This document shows positions 11,961-21,834 of a stretch of DNA of 64,000 bases, piece after piece (the stretch's first letter is position 1; each line of letters opens with the position of its first letter). This stretch comes from Galeruca laticollis (lineage: Eukaryota > Arthropoda > Insecta > Coleoptera > Chrysomelidae), in the NCBI GenBank assembly GCA_963921935.1, contig OY998185.1, positions 54,699,717 to 54,763,716 of the forward strand, in the 5' to 3' direction. The notes under the pieces are model-generated. The model saw only the letters and a program-made list of their open reading frames with translations. It searched no databases and had not been told where the DNA came from. The position numbers were made by a program, and so were the translations under genes.

Positions 11961-12071
11961 AAATAAATTGACCGCTTCCTACTTGATAAAACTACATTTT
12001 TTAAACTAAAATGCATATGACAAATAATTGATGGCAGCCTACTTGGTTATAACCTATTTCCTAAATAATAA
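11961..12071 (-). repeat. Right TIR of the mariner element
   Basis: Reverse complement matches the left arm over its length with scattered substitutions; it also carries the repeated AAGTAGG motif twice (11965-11980 and 12025-12045). Confidence 0.75.
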
Positions 12072-12073
12072 TA

Positions 12074-13195
12074 GAACTGAACGAGATATAAGGTAGTGTT
12101 GATTGTCTGGTGTTATGTTTAATATGTTTTTAAATATGGATAGCCTAATATTGTTCAAAGGAATGCATTTTGTTCTATACATTAACGCTAACTATCTTCA
12201 AAAGTAGGATGGCGTTCCATAATTGCGGGTTAAGAATAATCTTTGGACAGTCGATAATAAATGTATTTAATAATTATAAAATTATTATAAACATTTTAAC
12301 GACTAGAAGTTGAAATTATAATATTAAATGAATATATCGGCAAATAAGCATTTAAAATTATAATATTGACTGTACTATGACGGTATTCAAGTCAAACGAA
12401 AAACCGAAACCTTAAAGTTCGCATTATATCTCTTCGCCGACTATACAAAGCCATAAGAAGTATACCTACATAATACCACAATATTAAATTATCAATAAAA
12501 TAATAAATAATTCAGTTTTTTTATAATTCTTAATGTTTATCGGTTTGATTTTTCTACTTTTAAACTTGCAGGTCTATACTATAAAATATTTTAAATTAAT
12601 GAGTATCGTCCTTATACATTTTTAAAGTTTATTATTTTTAAGATAACTATTACTAACATATGTCCAAAGTTTTAACATAATCTTTTAAATATCCTGGCTG
12701 CTTTATTACTCTACCTGAGCAAGTGATATTTGTATCCTTATTTATTACCCCTGCTGGTAGCTCTATATTTTTAAGTACCGTATTTGGTCTCAATTCATCA
12801 CTAGATTGTGCCTTTAGGCTGTAATGTACAACTACTACTCCTTTTCCTTTCGTGAAAATTATTACTACCTGATTTAATCAAATCTCTCCTATTTCTTTCT
12901 ACTTTTTGAATTTCTTCTAACATTACTTTATATGACTTCCTTTCATTATGATTATAAAATTATTATTGTTGGTCTGCTCTTTCCTCTAATTAGTAAGAAG
13001 TAAGAAAATTCTTTCTTTTTAAACGTATCCCTTGCAAGATCTTCATAGTGTTGTGCAATCATATCCTACTAAAACATAATAAAATAATTAAAGTTTATAG
13101 AGTTATGATAATCGGAATAGAGGTACTCATAAAGAATTCTACTTGTAATACACTTTCGATGAATATTTTTAGTTATTCACAATAATTTAAGGTAT
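12074..13195. other. Gap with a possible retroelement integrase tail (-)
   Basis: No open gene. On the minus strand near 12640-12810 one frame gives RPNTVLKNIELPAGV and then GRVIKQPGYLKDYVK, which resembles the basic tail after the integrase of Copia or Gypsy elements. It is short and I cannot tie it to a family. The rest is AT-rich with no recognised repeat. Confidence 0.3.
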
Positions 13196-13673
13196 TGTAA
13201 TGTTTTTGTTATTTATTTAAACAATAAACGGGTGGGATAAATTTTAAACACACGGTAGGTTCAGTTACTTAATTTATTGAAACATTAACTCACTAACACT
13301 TAATTTATATATACTCAACTAATCACTTAATTATTAATTTATATTAACTGTATATTCACTCAAACTAATTTATATAAACACTTTATATTCACTTATTGAC
13401 TGTTTAACTCACAATGTCAAATTATAAACTAACTGGCTCTTCCTGATCAGTCCCCTTATATACTAGTGCCTTTTGTACTAGAGAATTCCGGGCTGCGGCT
13501 TATACACACAAATAATTTTTCTGGCCTTTTCTAGAGAACTCTGGTCACAAAAACCAGTTCTAGATAAGATAGTCTCAATCGTAAACAGTTTTTTATAACT
13601 GCGTATCCGCCTATTATACCTGGCTTAGACAGGGTCGGTTTTAGGGACTATACCAGTGTGCTGTTTCGTAACA
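13196..13673 (-). mobile_element. Solo LTR, Gypsy family of 20.7 kb, TSD GTAT
   Basis: 478-bp LTR from TGTAATG to CGTAACA, nearly the same sequence as the LTRs at 20728-21188 and 24582-25022. It is flanked by GTAT on both sides (13192-13195 and 13674-13677), a 4-bp duplication. A complete solo LTR with duplication indicates recombination between the two LTRs of a former full copy. Confidence 0.92.
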
Positions 13674-13787
13674 GTATATTAAACTTAGCTTATTATAACC
13701 TAAGATCTACTTACTGAATATAAATTGTGTAGGTACACTTTCTAGTACTAAAAGGGGTCTCCATAAATTGTTGACTATTGATACCCG

Positions 13788-13993
13788 TTTTAGAAATATT
13801 CTTTTAAAATAACTACAACTTTTCTTTTTCTTAATTGATGACTATTTTTTTATTGTACCAAACAGTGGCAGCACAGTTTTTAATACTATATACATCAAAC
13901 ATGTTTTTGTACGGTCGCGTTCCGTTACAACTAAAAACAGTTATGAAACAAGAAAACAGAGGGCGTAAATATTGAATACTAAATTTTCCATCA
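13788..13993 (-). repeat. 3' LTR of the Copia element with adjoining PPT
   Basis: Shares with 17469-17639 the stretches AATAACTACAACTTTTCTTT, GATGACTATTTTTTTATT and GTTCCGTTACAACTAAAAAC. On the minus strand it starts TGATGG directly after a purine tract GAGAAGGGG (13994-14002). Confidence 0.85.
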
Positions 13994-14002
13994 CCCCTTC
14001 TC

Positions 14003-14276
14003 AATTTAAAGCCTCGTCCTTTGTTTTTAACGTTTTTATAATAACAAAATGTGTGAAGTCATCAATTATTGTTTGAAAATAATCCGACCCATCAAAGGCT
14101 ACTGGATTAAATGGCCCACATACATAACTATGTATTAAATCACCAATATTTTGGTTTTTATCTCAGACTATTTGAATGGTAATCTGGTACCCTTGCCTTC
14201 GATACATGTTGAACACATTTTGTCCAAATTTGGTAAGCCAATCTGTGTTAATACTTATCTACTGGGATGGCCTAGT
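14003..14276 (-). pseudogene. Copia GAG-pre-integrase / integrase start
   Basis: Minus strand, continuing from the foldback insertion: GHPSR, a stop, then VLTQIGLPNLDKMCSTCIEG (the Cys pair of the integrase zinc-binding region) and KGTRLPF. After a small frame change the core starts IGDLIHSYVCGPF...DYFQTIIDDFTHFVI. In Copia integrase the block is normally IHSDVCGP; here the first catalytic Asp is Tyr. Sequence then passes straight into the purine tract and 3' LTR, so the larger part of pol is deleted. Confidence 0.75.
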
Positions 14277-15618
14277 TAGTTGCGTCAACGCCTGCGGAAA
14301 TAGGGATGAACCTGGGAAAGTGGTGCGACAGGACGGATCGGAATGCGGTTTTCTGCATTCTCTTCCAAAAACGATTATCACGGAATGTGGGGCGGTAGAT
14401 TTTCCCTCCCACCGAAAATTGCATTGCTGCAGGCCAAAGTGCACGCGAAAAATATATTATCTGGGAGGCCTTTTGGAAGATTTTCAAATTTGATAAATAA
14501 GGGTCAGAACTGGAGGGCTTTCGAGGCCGCTGATCACGAATATAATGTTAAAATTGACCTCCGAACACCTGGTGCACCAGAACCTGACCCTATCCGTCAT
14601 CTCCGGGGGTTTTCCTGACACTATCAAAAAAGGTCAACCAAAAATCATTTTGGGTTTTTTTTTGGCCCGTTGAATCCAAATCTGGCATCGGCGAGCACCC
14701 CACTGGCACCTGGTGCACCGAAACCCGGGCTAGAACGTCATCTCCGAGAGTTGTACAGATACGACCCCAACAAACTCACCAAAACCCGTCTCATAATTTG
14801 ACACATTTATCAATGTGTAACTCTCGCTTAGGGCCCTCGAAAAAGTTGTTACAGTGCTGCAGGAACAACGAGAATAATTTCCCCCCAGATCTCCAAAGCA
14901 TGCAGAGCGGGCCTTTCACTTTCTCACGAAGCGTAGATCGAGCAGCTGCCCCCAAAATGATTTTTGGTTGACCTTCTTTGATTGTGTCGGGAAAACCCCC
15001 GGGGATGACGTTTAGGGTCAGGTTGTGGTGCACCAGGTGTTCGGGGGGTTGTTTCCAACGTGAAATTCGGGACCACCGCCTCACACAACTGCCCTCTTAT
15101 GATTTTCGGGTGGTTTTTGGCACTCTTCTCAAGAAAACTCTCGGAGGTGACGTTCTAGCCCGGGTTTCGGTGCACCAGGTGCCAGTGGGGTGCTCGCCGA
15201 TGCCAGATTTGGATTCAGCGGGCCAAAAAAACCCCCAAAATAATTTTTGGTTGACCTTCTTTGATTGTCTCTGGAAAACCCCCGGAGATGACGTTTAGGG
15301 TCAGGTTCTGGTGCACCAGGTGTTCGGAGGTCAATTTGAACATTATATTCGTAATCAGCGGCCTCGAAAACCCCCGAGTACCCGATCCGGGCCAGTTCTG
15401 ACCCTTATTTATCAAATTTGAAAATCTTCCAAAAGGCCTCCCAGATAATGCATTTTTCGCGTGCACTTTGGCCTGCAGCAATGCAATTTTCGGTGGGAGG
15501 CAAAATCTACCACCCCACATTCCGTGATAATGGTTTTTGGAAGAGAATGCAGAAAACCGCATCCCGATACAAACTGTCGCACCACTTTCCCAACAGTTCG
15601 CAGGCGTTGATGCGACTA
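14277..15618. mobile_element. GC-rich foldback element, ~480-bp inverted arms, 3-bp TSD
   Basis: Two long inverted arms, 14277 to about 14756 and about 15138 to 15618, match over nearly their full length with substitutions and small indels. The tips read TAGTTGCGTCAACGCCTGCG (left) and TAGTCGCATCAACGCCTGCG (right, minus strand). AGT flanks both ends (14274-14276 and 15619-15621). Removing the element and one AGT restores the Copia frame as DLWHRRLGHPSR, which fixes the boundaries. The loop holds one more copy of an arm module (14955-15053). G+C is visibly higher than in the surroundings. No transposase is encoded; open frames on both arms mirror each other. Confidence 0.85.
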
Positions 15619-15621
15619 AGT

Positions 15622-16874
15622 CTTCTGTGCCACAGATCACTGGCTATTGTACCATATTCACCCTTAATTCCAAGTGTTTCCTCATTGGCAACTTTGTCAT
15701 CTGTTAAAATATACAATCTTTTTAAGTATTTACAATTCAGAAGGAAATTTTCTCCTTTTATCTCCATTTTATGTTTCTCCATGATTATCTTGCATCCCCT
15801 TTCTGTCATTTTTGATGCACAAAATAGATTATGCTGCATATTAGGTACTAATAAGGCTTCAAAAGATACCTTTCGCACTTGGCATTCAAACTTCAAGGTT
15901 CCATTCTTATTAGTTTTCAGATTTTCACCATTTGCTATCTGGATTGTTACATACTCCGGTAGAGATATTATATTGGTCATGTGTTTCTAAATATCTTCTT
16001 TTACAAAGTGGTTACTCGCTCCTGAATCAAGGACGACAAAGTATAACTTGTCTTTGACATCACATAAATTGTCTGCGTACAACTGTATTTCAGTTTCATT
16101 TTGTTTCTCATCAGCGTTATTTGTCTGCTGTTGATTATATTGACTGTATCCTCTACTTTTCGTACCTCGATATCCTCGTCTTCCTCTACCTCGGCTTCTA
16201 GTATTTTTAGGACATTTCCCAATAAAATGATCTGTACTTCCACATCTGTAGGATCTTCTATTATCGGTTGCCTTGAAACTTATCTCATTTTCATACTTTT
16301 AACACTCCTGTGACAGTAACTTTTGTTCTTCATCTTATAATCTAGCTTTTGCAAAATCCATAGTTCACTTATCTACTGTTTCTAGAGCTGTTACTATTGT
16401 GTCCTATTTGGGTGGTAATGTCAAAAATAAATGGCATACTCTATCACTTTCATCTAAAACAGTTCCACGTTCTTTCAGTTCTCGGATGACTGAGTCAAAC
16501 TTCGCAAAATGGTCTTCTAATTTTTCCCCACATTCTGACTTCAGATTTATTAGCCTTCTCCAAGTTGATAATTTGGTAAAAGAGCTCGACCGGGCAAATA
16601 CAGTTTCTAGAGCTTCAACTTGTTGTTTTGCACTTTTGCAATCTTTGACAATGTCCAAATGTTTATCAGATAGTCCCTGAACTATGATTGATTGCGCTTT
16701 GGTGTCTTTCTTGCGCCAGTAGTTATTTTCTGCTTCTGTTGTCATTTCACTTAGTTCTGTTTCTAAAATATCCTCGCATAGTTCTCGTCTCAAAGTTGTT
16801 TGAATTCTTAACCACCAATTATTAAAATTGTTTGCCTCTAAAATTGGAACAGAGAAGCTTAACAGTCCCGACAT
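15622..16874 (-). pseudogene. Copia Gag, zinc knuckle and protease
   Basis: From the Met at 16874 the Gag reads FSVPILEANNFNNWWLRIQT and on through LSDKHLDIVKDCKSAKQQVE and LKSECGEKLEDHFAKFDSVI, the Copia (UBN2-type) Gag pattern. Near 16210-16260 a zinc knuckle CGSTDHFIGKC follows, its first Cys replaced by Ser. The protease block VLDSGASNHFV (about 16005-16045) keeps the catalytic Asp. The frame then runs through the protease to DLWHRRL, where the foldback element begins. At least two frame breaks (near 16390 and 15990) separate these parts. Non-functional. Confidence 0.85.
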
Positions 16875-16907
16875 TTTTTTTGATATTTTCCGTGATGATA
16901 ATAATAA

Positions 16908-17386
16908 TGTAATGTTTTTTTTATTTATTAAAAGTTTTTATTACGGGTGGGATAAATTTCAAACACTCGGTATGGCTACTTACTAATTTATTTAAAACAC
17001 TAAACTAATCACTAACACTTAATTTATATATACTCAGTATATTCACTTAAACTAATTTATATGAACACTTAACTAATTTATATTTACTGTTTGCTATTTC
17101 GGTGTATTTATTTCACGAGATCACTTTTATCAACTAACTCTTCCGCTGATCGGTCCTTATTTATATTAAAGCCATTTTTACTAGTAAATTCCAGGCTGCG
17201 GCTTATACACACAAATAATTTTTCTGCCCTTTTCTAGATAACTCTGGTCACAAAAACCAGTTCTAGATAAGATAGTCTCAATCGTAAACAGTTTTTATAA
17301 CTGCGTATCCGCCATAATTTTAACTATTATACCTGGCTTAGACAGAGTCGGTTTCAGGGACTATACCAGTATGCTGTTTCGTAACA
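16908..17386 (-). mobile_element. Solo LTR of the Gypsy family inside Copia, TSD ATAA
   Basis: TGTAATG...CGTAACA LTR, more diverged from the 20.7-kb copy than the 13.2-kb one. ATAA flanks it at 16904-16907 and 17387-17390. It sits between the Copia Gag start and primer-binding site, so it came after Copia. Confidence 0.9.
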
Positions 17387-17454
17387 ATAATGTTTTCTTT
17401 TCACTGATTTCAGCTCGTTTTTCTTCTCTCTGTATCGCTAGAGACGTCAAGAAT

Positions 17455-17468
17455 CTGGGCCCATAACC
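17455..17468 (-). other. Copia primer-binding site
   Basis: Minus strand GGTTATGGGCCCAG directly after the 5' LTR. The same half-tRNA type primer site (initiator Met tRNA internal part) is known from Drosophila copia. Confidence 0.8.
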
Positions 17469-17639
17469 ATTTAGAAATAACTACAACTTTTCTTTTTGTT
17501 AATTGATGACTATTTTTTTATTATACTATATACATCAAACATGACATAGGTTTTGTACGGTCCCGTTCCGTTACAACTAAAAACAGTTATGAAACAAGAA
17601 CAGAGAGGGCGTACACATTGAATACTAAATTTTCTATCA
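17469..17639 (-). repeat. 5' LTR of the Copia element
   Basis: Matches 13788-13993 with two indels; outer end TGATAG (minus strand) next to ACCCG. Confidence 0.85.
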
Positions 17640-17644
17640 ACCCG

Positions 17645-19404
17645 AACACATGTGAAGTGTTCCCAGTTGCAAGAAACAACTTTAAAATACTTTTACAAAT
17701 TTGTGCCAATATCATCAAACGGCAACATATTTTTCTTCTTAATTAGTTTGGACTTGTAGTGACGAATCCGTAGAACCTCTTCATGTAAATAACGCTTTAA
17801 TACTCTTACTGTACTAATTTAAATTAATTAATAAGTTAACGTAATACTGTTTACAATCGATATTATAACAACATTAAAGGTTTTCTATGAACAAAATGAT
17901 ATTTTTTTCGTCAACCGACGCTGAATTGCGCTGTTGTCAAAGGTATTTAAGAATGAAAATGTACCATTCATACGATTTTGGGAACGGTGGTCGAGAATAT
18001 CATTTTTAGGAAGTATTCGCAATTGGACGCTTGCGTATACGTGACGTTGCGAACGATGTCAAGAATAGTGCCCCGGTTCGAGAATCAGGACGGACGAAAC
18101 TAAATCACCGATCACTACATCTGCAAGAAGTGAATCACCGGTGGCTACAGTGGTTTTGTTACCTTTATATCGCACAACATAAGCCAAACGTTCAACAATT
18201 TTCTACAAAAATTTCAACATTTATATTTTAGAACTAAATATCTTTTAAATGAATGCATGGAAAATTACCACTAATGCTGCAAATGGAAGATCATATATGA
18301 ATTATATGGCAAATGTATGCAAACTTTGCCCGTAAATGATATATGAATGAAATAAAGAAAGTAGAATTACGAGGTAAGGAAAAGGAGGAAATTTTGTCTA
18401 TAATAGTGTCTGTCATCCAGCGCATTATAACGGAGAGAAAGGAAGATATTGACAAAATTAGAGGGCAAAGTTGAGATGTGACATGGCGCGAGTGACAAGC
18501 AGGCACTCTTGATATCTAAAATACGAAGACTGGTATGACATTTTTTATACTAACTTCCTGAACATACTGTATATAAACCGGTATAGTTGAAGCTTTCATT
18601 ACATAACGACTTGAATCTAGTCTATTTTATACAATCTATCTTTCAAACTGAAAATGTCTTCTCAATGTTACACATCACAATGACCATTGTATTGCTTATA
18701 TTTAAAACTACTCATAGTGTGCAATCAAAATCTCCAAAGACCAGCAATTAAGTCCGTTGTGAAGATCCTCACTCATTATAACTGTGAGCTTTTCAATTCA
18801 AACAAAATAACATACTTGTAATCACATAAGCGATAGTGTTCGACAGTGATATAGTGACGGTTTATTGTATAGGATGACTCTTATTTCGACTCCAGTGCCG
18901 CCGGATTTTGATGTAGGACGAACTTTTCATAATTAGGACAGTGGCGCAAGCTTATGTTACTACACAAATAGAATATTTCATTCAAAACAGCGATATTATA
19001 AGTCTTAGACTATAAAAAATGATGCAAGTTATAGAGTGCGTATGAAGTAATACCTAGCCAAACTTTGAAAATAATATGGAGATCGAGAAAATGTAAAATA
19101 ATGAGATTATGTTGATACTTAATATAATAAATTGATGTTGCACTGTGAAACACCTTTTGTTCGGATTTTCTTAGTGAAGATATACCTTATTCAGATCTAT
19201 AAATCATTATGATAGTATATTCTTCAATGTATTATTATAATTATTTCACTCAATACAAAATACGCGCCTTTGATTGGTTTAAATATGAGGATTGATATCT
19301 GAAAACACCATGTTTTCGATTTTGTATTTCGGCACCTGATAGGATACATGCAATTTTCTTATCTGTGTGTCATTAGTTGTTTTATTCGATATTAAAAATC
19401 TGTG
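17645..19404. other. No supported gene
   Basis: AT-rich, no recognised family. A 66-codon open stretch at 18031-18231 has no motif. CAGTGGCGCAAG at 18939-18950 resembles a hAT tip, without a partner or duplication. Confidence 0.4.
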
Positions 19405-19458
19405 TTTGAAATTTATCCCACCCGTAATAAATACTTTTAATAAGTTAGAAAAACATTA
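19405..19458 (+). repeat. Inverted fragment of the Gypsy LTR
   Basis: Its reverse complement matches the first ~55 bp of the LTRs (TGTAATG...GGGTGGGATAAATTT), closest to the copy at 16908. It ends exactly where the Penelope tail begins. Confidence 0.65.
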
Positions 19459-20065
19459 CAATATATTAAGTCAATCACAAGGTAGGTCACTTCTTGGTCT
19501 AGCCAAAAATATTAATAAAACATCAGGTAGGCATCAAATGAAATGGAACTTCTGTCATTCTGACGGTGATATTTAATATCGCAACAATTATCTCATTATG
19601 GTGCGGAAACCAGAGCTGAAACATCGGTAACAAAGAGAATCCTACGAACTACTGAAATGAAGACCTGAAGAATGATAACTGGATACACATTGAGGGACAG
19701 ACAGAGAAATGTAGACATAAGAGAAAAGTGCCAAACAAACGACGTTGTCAGATGGATACGGCAGAGAAGAAGAAAATGGAACCAGCATGTCAATAGAATG
19801 GGCCCCGACAGAATGGCCATAATAATCCGCAACAATGTACCCCATCGCAGAAGACCAACTGGACGTCCACCTAAACGTTGGCGAGATAGTTGGCAGTCAA
19901 CCTCGCAAGAGTTGCTTAGACGAGGAGGAAGCCGGAATTAAACAGGCGATTTCGCCTTCTAAAGAGGAAGAAACAATTATCAAATTTCTAAGAATTTTAA
20001 ACATTTTTTCAATATATTGTGGAATCATCTAGAAACAGTTAGTTTCATTTATAACAGTAATAATA
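19459..20065 (+). mobile_element. Penelope family 1, 3' tail remnant, split by a LINE
   Basis: 19459-19592 and 19982-20065 match the non-coding 3' tail seen at 29731-29935 (ATATATTAAGTCAATCACAA, CTTCTTGGTCTAGCCAAAA, CATCAGGTAGGCATCAAATG, and the end TTGTGGAAT.A.CTAGAAAC). The piece is interrupted by the LINE fragment at 19593-19971. No coding part is left. Confidence 0.75.
19593..19971 (+). mobile_element. 5'-truncated LINE 3' end (RTE-like), 10-bp TSD
   Basis: Frame fragments: AETSVTKRILRTTEMKT, then from 19672 ITGYTLRDRQRNVDIREKC, VVRWIRQRRRKWNQHVNRM and GRPPKRWRDSWQSTSQELL. This is the conserved C-terminal tail after the RT of many RTE-like and related LINEs (WxxHVxRM...GRPPKRWxDxW). The insert is flanked by AACAATTATC at 19583-19592 and 19972-19981. 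One stop occurs before the Met at 19672. A related tail closes the window at 63860-64000. Confidence 0.8.
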
Positions 20066-20727
20066 AATCTTAGTTTATTAATTGAATAATTGTGTATTAA
20101 TTCCTCGTCGAAGACACAAAATATACAAATATTTACCAGTCATATTTCTTGCATTGTAGCAAATATCCAGACCCAATATTTTATAACTTTATTTTCTAAT
20201 AATTATTATGTGTGAATAAATTGGTAACAATCCAAAAGTCTCTCTATTGGGATTCCATCTTCTGATCTTAAAGTAATATAAAAGTTAATTGGTTTTCGTC
20301 ATATCAGGGGTAGAGTCATATTCTTTCAAACCACGTATCGTAAAGAATGTTCGATCTGTCTCGAAATACTAAGTAACAATTTAATATCGAACTTGTTCTC
20401 GTTTTCATTTTTTAAGTAGTACAATTAATTCCCGGTACTGATCGATGTCACATGAACAACATTTTTTTGACGAGTACGTCCACCTGTGCAGTCATTTGCT
20501 TAATTTTATGTTGCATGTGGTGGAAAAATCGCAACGCACTTATATTCCTTACGTAACTTTTATCGGGTGAATCTTGTACGGTGTGTTGTATAATATTAAA
20601 AAAAGTCATTAAATCAGGAGGCAGAGTCTCATTAAAACTTATAACAACACCTGATGTTTACAAGTGAAGAAATTAATTTTTACACATTTACACGGTGATA
20701 AATTACCAGACACCTAAGTGAACGTAT
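20066..20727. other. No supported gene
   Basis: AT-rich, no repeat or protein match recognised. Confidence 0.4.
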
Positions 20728-21188
20728 TGTAATGTTTTTGTTATTTAGTTAAACAGTAAACGGGTGGGATAAATTTTAGACACTCGGTATGACTACTTAC
20801 TAATTTATTTAAACACTAAGCTAATCACTAATACTTAATTTATATATACAGTATATTCACTTAAACTAATTTATATAAACAGTTCACTAATTCACTTATT
20901 TATTTGTTTATCTCTCGATGTCAAATTATCAACTAACTAACTCTTCCTGATCAGTCCCCTTATATACTAGTGCCTTTTGTACTAGAGAATTCCGGGCTGC
21001 GGCTTATACACACAAATAATTTTTCTGGCCTTTTCTAGATAACTCTGGTCACAAAAACCAGTTCTAGATAAGATAGTCTCAATCGTAAACAGTTTTTTAT
21101 AACTGCGTATCCGCCATAATTTTAACTATTATACCTGGCTTAGACAGGGTCGGTTTTAGGGACTATACCAGTGTGCTGTTTCGTAACA
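20728..21188 (-). repeat. 3' LTR of the Gypsy element
   Basis: TGTAATG at 20728 to CGTAACA at 21188. On the minus strand it follows a purine tract AAGGAGGGGGTAA (21189-21201), the plus-strand primer. Confidence 0.93.
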
Positions 21189-21243
21189 TTACCCCCTCCT
21201 TAAATGGAAGTTCCTCCTGGAACTTTTGTGTAGCCGAGACTGG

Positions 21244-21830
21244 ATGTTTGAATCGACAACTGGCCCCATTTCTACACTTTCCGATCTTATGGAAATAGCA
21301 GGGCACCGTCTTCATCGGATACTGATAACGGGGGTTGTAGCTGCAAATTAATATCTAGACACCGGCATCTTGAAAGATAATCTCTACCATGTTCCTGATG
21401 ATTCACCAATCCAACTGGTTACTCGCTATCTTAGGCATAGCCAGTTTCTTCACGTTGGATTCCAACACATGGTCTCGGAGGTTTCGAAGTGCTTCCCACA
21501 CATCGCGGTAGGTAGATCGATCTTGGAATTCATTTTTAGTTACCACGTAGAAGACGTACGGCGAATTATGTTTCAGTTTCAGTGTCTTGCCAGGGGCTGG
21601 AATATGGTCTTCAAGTTTTTCTAATTGCCCAAACTTTTGCCAACCCTCGTGCGTTCTTGATACGGGCGAGGATGTATGCCAGTGAATAATCTTCCGGGAG
21701 AGTGAACAGATCTTGTTGTTGTTCCGAAGTGACTCCATATCTAGCTTTCCCGGTACCTCCATACGTGCCCATAAATTTCTCGAAGGTAGGATCAGATACA
21801 TCTCGAATAAGGTTTACTCCTTCCCCCAGG
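21244..21830 (-). pseudogene. Macro domain (OARD1/TARG1-like) and CCCH finger, C-terminus of Gypsy pol
   Basis: Immediately downstream of the integrase tail, the frame reads DLFTLPEDYSLAYI (about 21670-21710), then after a frame change KFGQLEKLEDH, YVFYVVTKNEFQDRSTYRDV, NLRDHVLESNVKKLAMPKIA and QLDW, then IIFQDAG and ILICSYN. The order DLF..P...SLA / KFG / Y.YY..TK...H.PTY / L..MP.I...LD..QW matches ADP-ribose hydrolases of the OARD1 (TARG1) group. The Lys of VTK and the Asp of QLDW fall where TARG1 has its catalytic Lys and Asp, but the GCG before that Asp is not conserved. At 21244-21300 the same frame gives a CX7CX5CX3H finger (CYFHKIGKC, then NGASC and FKH). Two stop codons (21401-21403 and 21355-21357) interrupt it. 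Confidence 0.78.
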
Positions 21831-21834
21831 TCAT

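Larger units (their letters stand above)
7103..12071 (-). mobile_element. Tc1/mariner element with long TIRs, split by a hAT
   Basis: Terminal inverted repeats of roughly 110 bp face each other at 7103-7213 and 11961-12071. The outer 14 bp (CTATTATTATTTAG including the flanking C and TA) are identical, and GGTTATAACCAAGTAG is shared by both arms. The element is flanked by TA dinucleotides at 7101-7102 and 12072-12073, the target of this superfamily. Without the inserted hAT (3513 bp plus one 8-bp duplication) it is about 1448 bp, a normal size for the group. It encodes a DUF4817-type transposase on the minus strand. Confidence 0.9.
13788..17639 (-). mobile_element. Copia LTR retrotransposon, internally deleted, TSD ACCCG
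   Basis: LTRs of about 206 bp (13788-13993) and 171 bp (17469-17639) face the same way; the size difference comes from indels. The 5-bp sequence ACCCG flanks the element at 13783-13787 and 17640-17644. Inside, on the minus strand: primer-binding site, Gag, zinc knuckle, protease, the start of integrase, then directly the purine-rich tract and 3' LTR. The rest of integrase, RT and RNase H are missing. Two other elements have landed in it (14277-15618 and 16908-17386). Confidence 0.9.

Noticed and set aside
14343..14618. Open frames on both arms of the foldback element (also 15215-15640) as genes
   Set aside because: They are mirror images caused by the inverted arms, have no recognisable domain, and neither has a plausible start context.
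21403..21801. Minus-strand frame after the integrase as an envelope gene
   Set aside because: No signal peptide, transmembrane segment or fusion motif; the residues follow a macro-domain pattern.
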